Shown piece by piece: positions 11,746-23,247 of a stretch of DNA of 64,000 nt. The stretch lies in NCBI GenBank assembly GCA_015680905.1, contig CM027379.1, forward strand, positions 95,531,001 to 95,595,000. Reading direction: 5' to 3'. This stretch comes from Coptis chinensis. Its lineage: Eukaryota > Streptophyta > Magnoliopsida > Ranunculales > Ranunculaceae. How positions within the stretch are numbered: the first letter of the stretch is position 1; each line of letters opens with the position of its first letter. Under the pieces are notes generated by a model. It saw nothing but the letters and a program-made list of their open reading frames with translations, was not told where the DNA came from and did no database searches. A program made the position numbers and the translations under genes.

Positions 11746-13480
11746 TTGGGAACCCGAGCCAATCACATCACTCCACCAACAAGCCACCCCCGCACATGGC
11801 ACCTCCACGTAGATGGCACATGCAATATCGATTGGCGCAGGATCGGGGTCAGTATTAACTTCACCGGAGGAGCCCAAATTACGAAATCAATAAAAATCGA
11901 TTTTGCAACGTCCCAACAACGAAGCAAAATCACGGTGTTGATCCGCGGGCTCAATGGCACAACAACTACAAGTATCAAAGCTTAAAGCTTACAAATGATT
12001 CCAGCTAATAGTCAAGCGGATCACAAAGAATATGTCACAAACGGAGCAAACTTGGCAAAGTAGGCTCAAGTCGTTTATGACATAATCAATTCGTTCAAAA
12101 CATTCTCCTTAGATCATATTCCTTGAGAGGACAACAAACTTGCAGACAGCTTGGCTTTCCTAGCCTCCAAAACACAAGAGGCATGTCCAACCACAGTCTA
12201 CATTGATATTCTGGAACGACCTGCATACCACAAAGAAAGTATCAACAGCCTCACAGATATCCAACCCTCATCTGAAGAAGAAACCATCCAATCTTGGATG
12301 GGCCTATTCCTCAAGTTCATCTTACATGGTGAGATCCCATCGAAAGCAAAGCATGCTCATGCAATCCAACTCCGAGCCCCAAGGTACATAGTGATCAATG
12401 GAAGACTATTCTGCAAATCTGCTGGAGGATCCCTCCTACGGTGCATAACTCTAAGGGAGGGACAACTCATTTTTGACGAAATCCACAAAGCTGAATGTGG
12501 CAACCACGCAGGAGCAAGATCACTGGCACACAAAACAATCGCCCAAGGATATTATTGGCCAGGCATGCATATCGAGGCAAAAAGGTACGTTCTTAAATGC
12601 CTCTAATGTCAAACTTTTGGCCACAATCACCTAAGTCTAGCAAGAGAATTGATCAACATAGCCAGCCCATGGCCGTTCCACATGTGGGGGCTAGACATCA
12701 TGGGACCATTCATCCCGCAAAAGAAATCAGGGCTAAAATATGTCCTAGCAGCCACAGATTATTTCACCAAGTGGGTTGAAGCAATCTTACTAGTCCACGT
12801 CAAGGAAGTCAACATAATCAACTTCATCTGGACTAATATCATCACTAGATTTGGTCTAACCCACACCCTAGTCATGGACAACGAAACGCAATTTGCTGGC
12901 ACTTAAGTCAAGAATTTTTTACAAAAATGGTGCATCACTCAAGCATTTTCTACACCTAGATATGCACAAAGCAATGGCCAAGCAGAGACCACCAACAAGG
13001 CCATCAAAGAAAACCTCCAAAAAGAAGCTAGAGAGCAAGAAAACCAATGGCGGAGCAACTAGAAAACATTCTATGGGCATACGAGCAACAACACTAGATC
13101 CGATTACAAATGAATCTCCCTTCACACTTTGCTTTGAAACGGGCGGTGATACCATCGAAACTCACAATCACAACTACACGCGTTCGACCTTGTTGAATCG
13201 AGTCAATGACAACATCTTGGCAAAAGAAGTGGATCTCTTTAGAAGAACGTGAGAAGAAGCGCAATATCCCTAGCTCGATACCACCAAACAATCCAACGTT
13301 CTTACAATAAGATGGTCATCCCAAGATCTTTCCAAACTGGCGAGCTAGTCCTCAAAAAGACTTTAGCACCGGTAACTCGACCCAACAAGGGAGGGCCCCT
13401 ACATTATTGACAAAGTCGTTGGAAATGGCGATTGGATCAAAACCCACTTCGGTGATAGGCTTCCCGACCTTGGAATCTGA
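11746..13480 (+). pseudogene. Second RNase H-like segment and integrase (broken)
   Basis: WHLHVDGTCNIDW at about 11800 resembles the start of the extra, archaeal-type RNase H of Tat elements. The integrase follows: a His-His-Cys-Cys zinc finger from HKAECGNHAG (12487) to KCL-CQ (12595-12612), the first catalytic Asp in WGLDIMGP (about 12688), the second in VMDNETQF (about 12875) and the Glu in NGQAETTNKA (about 12978). At least four stops or frameshifts interrupt it. The integration function is therefore lost although all three catalytic residues can be located. Confidence 0.8.
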
Positions 13481-14405
13481 CTCTCCTTAAAGCTTTTTAT
13501 CAATAATTTTTCTAAGTACATAAGTCAATATAAATGAAATCTCATCACATTGTTGAGTGCAACTATCATTTTTGCATTACATGAGCACCTTGCATTTCAC
13601 ACTACGCGGCTCGACCTAAGACATCACAATGTCGGTTAGGATATCAAAGATGGAGTTAAGAATCGACTCAACAACAACGACCACTTGCGATGGTTAAGTT
13701 CATTCAATTCAAATCAAGGTCCCCAAAAGGACCTAAACCAACCTAACACCAACACCGTGGTTAGGTATGGTTCAACTATAATTGTCACTCGAGGCCATTA
13801 TCGGACAAATTCAATCTAGGGGACCCCAAAACGCGACCCCAAGTCAACTTACGACCTCACAAAGGGTTTAAGTCATACTCAAATATAATGGTCACTCAAA
13901 GGCTAATTATATCAATAAGGAGTTCCCCCAAAAGGAACGAATCAGGGCATATATCTGACACAAGACGAAGCCTAGGTGCCAACTACGCAAAGACATCAGG
14001 TCGTACTCAAACGCTCTACACTTTAAAGACGACCTAGCAAAATCAAGCAGTACATCAGGGACTAACACTATGCAGCACAGGTCGTCAAACAACAAATCAG
14101 TAGCAACAAAAGCAACAACATGCATACTTCAAACCAACTTCCACAAGTAAGTAATTTAGATATTTCTACTTCAATGCAAAATCGGTTAGATACCAAGCCC
14201 CCAGGTTATCCTAGGAAAACGACCTGAGTATCCCTATCAAAAAAATAATATTGTATGCGTATCAAGAACAAAAGGCGCTTTTAAGTATTACTCAAAGACC
14301 CCCAACCCAAGAACAAGACAAGAACAAGACATTCAAAGACCTCCCAACCCAAAGACAAACACAAGACGCGTTCATAATCAATTCACACAAAGAGAGTATC
14401 CACAT
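13481..14405. other. Spacer between integrase and antisense ORF
   Basis: No gene seen. The stretch contains loosely repeated sentences such as ATAATGGTCACTC and TATAATTGTCACTCG (13770-13900), and GACCTAAG/GGTTAGG motifs. It corresponds to the non-coding spacer typical of Tat elements after pol. Confidence 0.4.
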
Positions 14406-17400
14406 TCAAAGGGTCGGATCAACGCTTTGTAACACGGAGGAACTGGTAGCCTGATCAACAACAACTTCAGAAACAACAGAAGGAACAACTTGAGCAACCG
14501 GTGGCACAACGACTTGGTCAGATGGCAGATCAGATGGTCTATTAGCATCTACACTAGCATATGCAGCAGACACTGTTACAGCCCCACTTTCAATAGGCAT
14601 CTTAAGGCAATCATACTTATCCAATGCCTCAAGATAATTATCCAACAACACGTACTCATCGCCACTCTCCACCTTATCCACCAAGTCGTTGTATGCAGTC
14701 TCAACTCGTTCAGCAATGGAGCCCAGCCTCTTACACTCATCAACCCATTGCTGAACCTCCAACTTTGCGGAATCCAGAGCAGGTTGCAACAAAGCCACTT
14801 TACCACCAAGCTGTTGCACCTGGTCCCTCAGCCCTGCAACCTCCGTTCTCTCCACCTGCTGTTCAGCCACCAGTCTGCTACAAGTCTGCTTGTTGTCATT
14901 CAGCTCCTTCTTATAATGGTCGGAGATAGACGCCATATCATTCAGCTTCCGATACATCGCCAGAACCTAACAAACAAGACAACAAATGTAGACATTAGAA
15001 GGGATCAAAATCAACAAGACCAAAAGGAGCAAGCTCGAACGGAAGAATACTGCATAAAACCACAACGACCGTTCCATCTCCACAAAGTTCACATCCAAAC
15101 CCTTACCATCCAGCTTTTGCTTTATCCCCAAAGCCTTGATACTCCAACAACGCCCCACCAACCAAAAGAGACTTGAAGCTACAGTCACCATTCACAACAA
15201 ACTTCAGCAGCAGACTGTAGGGGTCCTCATACGTAACCAGTCTATCAAGGACATCACTATCACTCTTACGGGGGTCCGTACTTCCTGACCCCTTGCCTTG
15301 CTCAGTAACAGTCTCAGCATCACCAACTTTCTCCTTACCTCGGGCCTCAACCGCCCCAATGATATACCGTAAAATTACGACTAGATTACTCTAACTTTAT
15401 TCTTACGGTATCAATTATTTATTTCCTACTCTCACATATAGATTTATGCAATATATAGAGTACGAAATCGTTCCACTCCTAAACTATCAAGACATAAAGA
15501 AATCAATTAATCAACACAATGGAACAATGGTGAGAGCAATATTTATAGAGATGAATTTACACTATGAAACTAATTATATGAATTTACTTATAATACTTTA
15601 ACTAAGAAATTGAATATGAATTGAATAAATATAGAGAAAAATATGGAGAAGAGATTAGGGGGACTTGATTTCACTTAAATAAATTCTTAATATGCTAGTG
15701 TAGATTATTGCAATCATAACCAATTAAGATTAATTGTGATCCCTAATTATTTATGGCAATCTCTGCCAACTAATAATTAACATGTGAGGAAGTTCAATGC
15801 ATTCTCATGGTGAATCAACTAACCTACTAGAGTGAACTCTTAATGCAATAATTCTAACTAACACATCTAGTCTTCATCCAAGCTTCATCAAACCCCTCTA
15901 ATGGAGGTTTAGCTAGAATTCATTAGACTATCATTAACATGTGAATAATAAGAAAATATAATGAAGAACAATAACTTGACTTTTATTAATCTAATGAAGA
16001 ATATTAATGATTCAATAACTAAATTAAAACAATGTAATAAAACTAATTAATAGAGTCTAAGCTAATTTATTTTCTAATCTAGGTCTAGCTAATAAATAAT
16101 ATTCATTTTTGTTCTAACAACTAATAAAATTGACAACTAACTAGATTAATCTATATAAACTAATTTAATGAATTAAAACTAATTCTATATTATAAAAACT
16201 AAATTTGATGAACTAGAACTAGGTTTAGATCTAGATAGCTTAAGAGTTAAGCTTTTATCTCTTGATATAGAAGAGCTAGATCTCCAAATTCGTGCATGGG
16301 CTGAGAAGTTATGTTTTGGGTTGAAAAATTGAGCCCAATACCCAATTTGTTGAATCCAAGACTTCCCATTCTGGTCATATTACTGTAGCACGAGTTTTCA
16401 CAAACGTATACTACTCTGATCGAGTCAAGGTCTAGACCATTGGAAAGAGCTTTCTAAGCCGGTCATTTTGATATAAAATGGGCCCAAATCCGAGGTCTGA
16501 GTCCAAAGATATGGCCTTTTGAAATTCTGTTGACTTTTTTTCAGCTTTCTAATCTAGTTTGACTTCCACTTAACAGCTTTGACTTGGACTTTTTAAGGGC
16601 TTTTTCTCCATGAAACTTGGGATTTCTTCATAGAACTTTCATAGCAATCTCTTTAACTCCTTTTAGCGGCTAATTAGTAACGAATTTACATTTATTCAAC
16701 TCCAAAGCCTGAAATACTCAAAAGCACGTAATTAGTGATAAACTTATATTATTAATCACATAATTAGTCTAACAGCAATATTGTTAAAGGGTTAAAACTA
16801 CAGTTTTGGGCTCTTATCACCCAACATCAGCAGCCATATCAATCAGGCTCATCTTCTGCAGAGGATCCCAACCTGAAGACGAACGACCTACAATTGCACT
16901 AGGTGGGTCTCCCGGACTCAACTTCGGGCCTTCTTAGCCCGCTTCCAGACTCAACCACCTCGGAATGCCTTTTCAAATTAGGCTTTCGGAACGAAGTGGG
17001 AGCATCACCCTCCCTACCAGCACTGCCACCTGCAGCACTACCAGCACCCGCATCTCCAGAGGAGAAGCAGTTGGATGTAGAGTGATCTACATCACCAAAG
17101 GAGAAGCGGTTGGACGCAGACCGCCTTCCACCCCCCAGCTCAGAATGTTGGGGTGTCAAACAATTTGCATCACCCAACTCAGAACGTTGAGATAGCAAAC
17201 GATTTGCGTCACCCAACTCAGGACGTCTGGAAGGTGTCACCCTTCCAGCTGCCCTCACCGCTCCAAAACGATGTTCAGCCCCCACCAGACGTCCTAGCTC
17301 CACCAGAACGGCTGTCACTAGCACCTCCACTCCGTTTCACTTCAGAAATAGGTGCTTTCTTGTGACTCTCCCTCTTTATGGCTGATTCCGAGCTAGAATC

Positions 17401-18270
17401 AGAAAGTTCAACCACCACTTTGCGTGCCCTAGCCTTCTGCTCCAGCCTCTTACAGTTGATTTTCTTCCCTCCACGCCTCTTAAAGTAATATGCAACCTCA
17501 CCCAGCAAAGCCTGCTTATCTTCCAAACTCAAAAAAGCAAACCTTTCAATCACACCGTTCTTCGTACGAGAAGGGATAGAAACCTCTACAAAAACAAACC
17601 CAACAATAAATCAGAACGTCCAAATTATAATATAAAACACACACATTACGACCTACCACGAGATTGTACAACACGTATATCAATCTCCAATCCAGGAGGA
17701 CAATATCTACCCGCAGCCAACAACGGCCTACGACTCCGGTCCTCCTTGCTCACTCCCACATGAAAACTAAAGTTCATAACACCCGATCTCCTAAAAACAA
17801 AGTGCTCAATCACATTGTTTAAACAGATGTTGTAGCCCCTGTCATTCAACAAGTCCAACACATGGAGAACCCTCCAACTATTCTCCACGAGTTGACAAGG
17901 GGCTTTCCCCAAAAAGTTCAACACCTCCACAGTAAGACGGGAAAAGGGCAGCCTCATCCCAGCCTTCTTCCAACCAGCCGTAACAAACAACTACTCCTCC
18001 ACCCCAAGGAACGTAGTCGTTAGTATACAAATTCTTCTCCCCAGCCAGATCATGCATGACCAGGTCGGATTTCACCCAACCAAACTCCCTCCTCAAATCG
18101 GCATAACAATTCACCGACTTAGGCTTCCTCTCATCCACCGTCTCCAACGAGGAAAATGACGAAGTCTCATCACCACTACAAACCCTCTCCTCACTTTCTT
18201 CACTTACAGTTCTCTCTCTCCATTTACCAACTTCAACCTCACCACTTACACTATCACTAGTCATAGACAT
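14406..18270 (-). pseudogene. Antisense ORF of Tat-like element, spliced, coiled-coil
   Basis: Read from 18270 downward. The N-terminal acidic Ser-rich part (18270-17990) leads, via a frameshift near 17985, into GWKKAGMRLPFSRLTVEVLN (17970-17910), a pattern I associate with the plant 'putative gypsy type transposon' domain. A 71-bp intron is visible at 17586-17656 (minus strand donor GTAGGTCG, acceptor TTTTTGTAG). A basic KRRGGKKINCKRLEQKARARK segment follows at 17490-17428, then a low-complexity GD/SELGDAN repeat (17260-17110). After the solo LTR insertion, an acceptor TTTGTTAG at 14967 opens a last exon (14966-14406) encoding heptad-like coiled coil and a Val/Pro/Ser-rich tail. Antisense ORFs of this kind are known in Tat elements, with unknown function. 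The LTR and frameshifts make this copy non-functional. Confidence 0.65.
15360..16819 (-). mobile_element. Solo LTR (gypsy) with CCCAA target duplication
   Basis: The element starts with TG (TGATATACCG at 15360) and ends with CA (CTCTTATCA at 16819). The five bases before it (15355-15359) and after it (16820-16824) are both CCCAA, so the borders are exact. The minus-strand 5' end TGATAAGAGCCCAAAACTG is identical to the LTR ending at 10091, and internal segments match it, so it belongs to the same or a sister family. No internal retrotransposon region remains; the solo form indicates LTR-LTR recombination after insertion into the antisense ORF. Confidence 0.9.
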
Positions 18271-18510
18271 GACACGATCAAAGAAAGAAAGAAAGCTTAA
18301 AATTTTAAAGTGGAAAGACGAACCTGATTCAAGAAGTACGAAAAGTTTTTTTTTTCTTTCTCTTTCACTCCAGACTATTTTTTTTTTCCTTTGGTTGAAA
18401 AGTGAACAAACAAAAATCTTCTACAAGTCAAAAACCCCTCAACTGCCAAACACTTCGAGACAATCAAAACATTTCGTGTTCCCAAAACTTAAATCATTAC
18501 TCGCCCACAA

Positions 18511-18830
18511 ATCGCCGTAAATCTGGGCCCACGAATCTAGCCCAACAATTCCCGCACATTCCTCAGAACCTAAATTCAAAACAAAACAGCTATCAGACAC
18601 GTGCCTTCAAACTTTACTTTTTAAACCGTTCTTATCCCACGCAACCGCTGTCCACATAACAGATAAACAAATCACCGTAAATTCGGGCCCACGAATCTAG
18701 CCCAACAGTTCCCGCACATTCCCTAAAATCTAAATTCAAAACAAAACAGCTATCAGACACGTGCCTTCAAACTTTACTTTTTAAACCGTTCTTATCCCAC
18801 GCAACTGCTGTCCACAAAACGGATAAAAAA
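18511..18830. repeat. Two tandem copies of a 160-bp repeat
   Basis: Copy 1 is 18511-18670 and copy 2 is 18671-18830. They share ATCRCCGTAAAT, GGGCCCACGAATCTAGCCCA and ACGTGCCTTCAAACTTTACT with only a few differences. The repeat sits directly upstream of the polypurine tract of the Tat-like element. Confidence 0.9.
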
Positions 18831-18836
18831 AGGGGA
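18824..18836 (+). other. Polypurine tract of the Tat-like element
   Basis: The run TAAAAAAAGGGGA is immediately followed by TGTGTAAGTACC, the expected PPT to 3' LTR arrangement where plus-strand DNA synthesis is primed. Confidence 0.65.
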
Positions 18837-19513
18837 TGTGTAAGTACCCTCCGCTTCTACACTACGAGCACGCGTGTCCACAAAGGCGGGGCGCCTTACC
18901 TCGGCCCATAACGCGTCCAACATACCAACGACCCAACACCCGTGTCATCACCAATAGCGATTACAACCATACATGGAAAGATATCAACTAAGCGCTTAAC
19001 ACGAGCTCGGTCCAACGAATAATCAAGGAGTCATTTACTTTGTAACATCAAAGTAATGGCAAATCATCAAGATAGCATATAAGATGGATCTGCAATCCAT
19101 AACGGTTCAGACACACATCAATAAATAGAGAGAGATGAACTACGTAAGGCTTGATTCAAGTTTACCCGGAGAAACTTGATACATAGATACGTAGGCAACT
19201 CTTATCCCAAGAAGAGTGTAGTCATTTCCTATCCAACAAATCATCAGGTCGTAGTCCTAAAATAACCAACATCTACAGATAGTAACTTAATTTGGGCTTG
19301 AAATTGGTAGATTTGGGCTTAGAAAATTCTCTGGCCCAATCTAAGGTTTATCGAACGGATAAACAAAAACCCATCTCGACCCTTGTTTGGGCTTTGTATT
19401 GTAATACTTGTTTGAAACCCCACCCCTTCTCTACTTTCAACATCCAAAATTCCAAACCACACATCATTTTAGCCCTCATCACTACGGTTAGCTGAATCTT
19501 TACGCGAGCGTGC
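18837..19513 (+). repeat. Start of 3' LTR, cut by the CACTA element
   Basis: It begins TGTGTAAGTACC after the PPT. A pyrimidine-rich leader and TTTGTATTGTAA near 19395 could be promoter-like. No LTR end with CA is seen before 19513; the CACTA element starts at 19514. The short stretch after the CACTA element up to TTGTACTACA at about 34437 is a candidate for the missing end, but there is no second LTR in the window to test it. Confidence 0.5.
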
Positions 19514-19530
19514 CACTATACCAAAACAGG

Positions 19531-19970
19531 GATATTCTTAACGGCACAAAATCGTTACTAAAAATATTTGTAACGGTTTATTTCCGTAACTGTTTGGGCG
19601 TTATTAATATGTTAAGTTATTTACTTACGGTTTTTAACCGTTACAAATTCTTTTTAGTAGCGGTTATTTAGCATTAGTAAAATTAATTACTAACGGTTTT
19701 CTAACCTCAATCGCATTAAAAATAGTAACGGTTTCCTTCAATTTCTAACAGTTTGTACACATAGCTTAATGAAGATATTAGTAACGATTATGAGAAATTA
19801 GTAACGCTTTTTCGTGTAATATGTGCTGCTAATTGAATAATTTACTAACGGTTTTTGCACCCATTTCTAACGTTTTTCCTACTTTATAAGTGTTACTTAA
19901 TGAAAAGTTTAGTAACGCTTTTTTGCCGTTATAAAACAATTTCATATTTAAAAAAAATTAATTTTCTCGT
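19531..19970. repeat. CACTA left subterminal repeat array
   Basis: Roughly a dozen copies of AACGGTTT and variants (AACGCTTT, AACGATTA, AACGTTTT) occur in both orientations within 430 bp. In characterised CACTA elements such subterminal repeats bind the TNPA-type protein and are needed for excision; that role is inferred here from position and repetition. Confidence 0.8.
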
Positions 19971-21490
19971 GCCACACGTTTACCACCTTCACCAATCACC
20001 TACATAAAATGTCCCCATTTTTTTTGAAAATTCCACAAAAATTACCAATAAACAAAAAACCTCACAAATACATCCAATCAAGTACGTACTCTTTTATATT
20101 ACTACAAATCACAACCAAAAAGTCATACACATAAAGAACATGCAATTCGTAAATTTGATGCACAAGGAAATAAACATTTTAGATTTGTCAAGGAACTCAT
20201 CCTCTTTTTCTTCGACTATCTAGGCCTCGACACTCCATAAATCTTGAGTCTTGAGAATAAGATAAATTAAAATACGTAAGACAGGCAAAATGAAAGAAAC
20301 ATCCATACCTGAATTCAGTGAATGCTAATTTCAAGTCTAATTCCAAATATTACCCAACTACCTCAAAAACTTTCCAGCCAAATGATTTTTTTTAAGACAA
20401 AACCTATATGACTACATTTTCCAAACAATAATTCTAGAATGGTACAAAATACCCAAGCTTCACACTTCATACAATTTCAAGTCCTAGGCTGCTATAGGCC
20501 ACTGTTGGGCTTTCTTGCCGCTACCCTAGGCCAGTTCTAAGCTCTGACAGGTCACTGCAGACCATATTTCTAGCTACTACAAACCATCCCTTGTTCCGCT
20601 CTCAAGTCCCTAAAACTTATGCATAATTGTTTATGTATAGACCAATATGCATGTTGACATACCACTAAGCCATGCACTTTGTTATTAACACATTTACATC
20701 AAGCCCTTAATGCGGCCAATGCTACTAAATCAGCTGCTTTATTTTATTTTTTTCTATTAATTATTAAGAATTATTTTCCCCTACTTGCGGCATCAAAAAC
20801 TAAGTCAAAAGTTTCTAATAAAAAATAGCAATTCTAGTGAGCTTTGTCCCCTTACATATAATCTAAGGAAAAACCAAAAAACTAATCAAGAGAAGACTTC
20901 TTCCATTCTTTTTCATATAAAATACTAGAAAGTTGCACTTTCTCACCTTTCCAAACCGACCGCACCTTCCTCAAGACATTTCCAAATTTGCATCACCGGT
21001 CTGCGCATGAGCACTACAAAGTAGAGGGAGAAATAACACCAAAGTTCATTACAAGGAAACCAGATTAAGTCTAAAAGAGGTTTTAAGTCTAAAGAGATTT
21101 TCAATGCATTACTCTGTAGCTATAGGATCAAGTCCCAAAGACTCTCGAATCGAATGAATGCTTATATAATCTATATCTTGTCCCCTCAGATGTCTGCTGC
21201 CATAGTTCCCTTTATAATCTTGTTTATTTCCTCCATCTTCATTGAGTGAAAACACATTAACTGGCCGAGTACTTCAACTCTTAAAATGCACTCATGCACA
21301 TAACACTCCCTCTTCTCGACAAAATTGTAATCATTGGACAGTTAGCATCTCTCGCCTCTTCGACATTATTACACAAATAAATTTGCTAACAAAGGAACCA
21401 AGAAGAGGGTCCAAATTCAGAAAACATTTAGACACAATCACACAAATTTACAACTTGTGTTGAAATCATACTACTCACATTCTTCCACCC
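19971..21490. other. CACTA interior without recognised gene
   Basis: AT-rich sequence. The one gene-like item is a minus-strand open stretch of about 54 codons at 21109-21274 ending in a stop, with mixed charged and hydrophobic composition (ends SIRESLGLDPIATE). I do not recognise it; because neighbouring intervals hold host gene fragments it may be another captured exon. Confidence 0.3.
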
Positions 21491-21499
21491 TTCTAAAAC

Positions 21500-21790
21500 A
21501 AACTTAAAAAAAAAAAAAAAAAGGAGAGGCGAACTGGAGAAGAGAGAGTGGAGAGAGGCAGAGAAGAATAGAGTGGAGAGAGGCAGAATTGAAGAAGAGA
21601 GTGGAGAGAAGGAAGAGAAGTAAAAAAAAAGGAGGAGAGGAGAAGTGAAGTGAAGAACATAAGAAGAGAGTAGAGAGACGTTGGTGAAGAAAAAAAAAAA
21701 AAAAGTAGGAGAGGACTAGAGGAGAAGAAGTGAAGAAGAGAGTGGAGAGAGGCCGAGAAGAAAAAAAAAAAAAAGGAGTGTAGGAACGCA
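21500..21790. repeat. Polypurine tract, GAGAGTGGAGAGAGG-type repeats
   Basis: Nearly 290 bp with almost only A and G on the plus strand, including several A runs of 12 to 17 and repeats of GAAGAGAGTGGAGAGA. The long minus-strand frame through it (Phe/Ser/Leu rich) is a by-product of this composition. Confidence 0.9.
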
Positions 21791-23012
21791 TTCTTGAGAG
21801 TGGAGAGAAGACACGGAGCACTGGAGTGGAGCGTGAGATAGTTGAAAGTGAGGAACGATCATCGGTAGAGTTCCCTTAGACATTACAACCCAATGAACTG
21901 CTCCCATTCCTATTGAGAATGAACCAATATATAGAGCTGCCGAGTTCAAAGAAAAGGTTTTCATGTACTATTAAGTTGAATTTTTGACTTGTGGAAATGA
22001 ACTTATCTAGACATAGTATAGTTCAATTACGATGCTAGTCACGGCAAGTGCAGGGACTACTTCAAGTGATAACTCATGGCTCTGTTCCACATAATTATGA
22101 TGCATTATATTAGGGATCTCAAAGGCAAAAAAAATTAGAACATAAATAATTTTAGCACCAAAGACCTTCAAATAGAAGGAAAGAGCAGACTATCAAATAG
22201 CGAGGACCACCCCTGTTCTAGAAGTCTACAAGTGCAAATCATCGCCTTATATTCATCAAAGAGTGATACTTTAAAATTCTGAGCTAGAGGCTATTACTAC
22301 CACGCACCACAAGAACGGATCGTTTTCCAAATATATCGACTAAACTTGCACCAATTGCGTTACTACGACACATAAATCAAGATTAGACACACATCAACTT
22401 TGAAGATAAAGAATGGTATGGGTATGGGTATTACAATGAAGGGATCTACTTATAACAAAGTTTAGGAGGTATATATTTACCCTGCAGTAGCAAAAATTCG
22501 GCTCATATAGAAACATACTCCATTTATTCCTCCAAATTGTAGGCAAACCATCAATGTTCCAACTCGGATAGAGTGTTACTGCACCTTATATGCTTAAGTC
22601 CTATACAATATCCAACTCTTTCACATCCATCAAACAAAAAAGTCAAGGTCACAGGGCCACAAACAACTCTTTCACAAAAAAGTCATAATAGTAGAGTGTG
22701 ATTGACCAGAGAGCTTACATGCCTGCACACTTTTCGTACATATTACATCTAAATCCCCACAAATAACAATTTTACATACCTTACTAATTTATATATTAAA
22801 AGTGAATAATAAGATCCTAATCTCCACAAGTCATGCTCTAAGCAACCCAATAAAATAGCCAGGAGCAAATACAGTACATATATTGAGGCAATATAGACAT
22901 CCATCATGATTATAAAGGATGAAACAATAATTTTCACTGTGATTAAAACCTAACCTCAACTCTAAAAAGCTAGTAATCTCCGGTTTTGAATTCTTACCTT
23001 GTTTTAGGTTAT
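21791..23012. other. CACTA interior, nothing recognised
   Basis: AT-rich non-coding sequence between the polypurine tract and the dehydratase fragment. No convincing coding frame or repeat was found. Confidence 0.4.
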
Positions 23013-23247
23013 TTAAGGCTGACTATTATCTGCAGGGTAGCTTCCAAGAACTCTCAAGAATGTAGCAAATTCCTGTCAAAGAACTAGCATTTTAATAGCT
23101 TTTACTTGTATCACTCACATGAACAAAGGACGAATTGGAAGAAACCATACCTCTAAATGCCTAAGTGCATTTTGAGAATTGGGATCAGCCATTGAGGCTA
23201 CAACCATTGAGGCTTCAAAGTCCACGTAAAATAGATAGTCGAAGTAC
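23013..23247 (-). pseudogene. Arogenate/prephenate dehydratase C-terminal fragment (captured)
   Basis: Two exons can be read on the minus strand. The first, 23247-23151, gives YFDYLFYVDFEAS, then a short duplicated VVASM insertion, then ADPNSQNALRHLE. It ends at a GT donor (GTATGG). The second, 23072-23013, follows an acceptor CTTTGACAG and gives EFATFLRVLGSYP to a stop. This is the C-terminal ACT regulatory domain end of plant arogenate/prephenate dehydratases, plastid enzymes of phenylalanine synthesis. The intron is retained, so the fragment was captured as genomic DNA. Only about 50 residues are present, without catalytic domain. It lies inside the CACTA element, same strand as the transposase. 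Confidence 0.85.

Larger units (their letters stand above)
10092..19513 (+). mobile_element. Tat-like Ty3/gypsy retrotransposon, 5' truncated
   Basis: Domain order on the plus strand is protease/RT linker, reverse transcriptase, RNase H, a second RNase H-like segment, zinc-finger integrase, a long spacer, an antisense ORF, a tandem repeat, a polypurine tract and the start of a 3' LTR. An additional RNase H domain and an antisense ORF between integrase and 3' LTR are known for the Tat lineage of plant Ty3/gypsy elements. The gag and 5' LTR are absent, replaced at 10091 by the minus-strand LTR. A solo LTR (15360-16819) sits inside the antisense ORF, and a CACTA element starts at 19514. Confidence 0.75.

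Noticed and set aside
14490-15176. 228-codon plus-strand frame
   Set aside because: It is opposite to the antisense coiled-coil ORF, runs past an intron border and has a His/Gln/Leu-rich sequence with no domain. It is a shadow of the minus-strand ORF.
21504-21821. 105-codon minus-strand frame rich in Phe, Ser and Leu
   Set aside because: It is the translation of the polypurine/polypyrimidine tract and has no gene-like composition.
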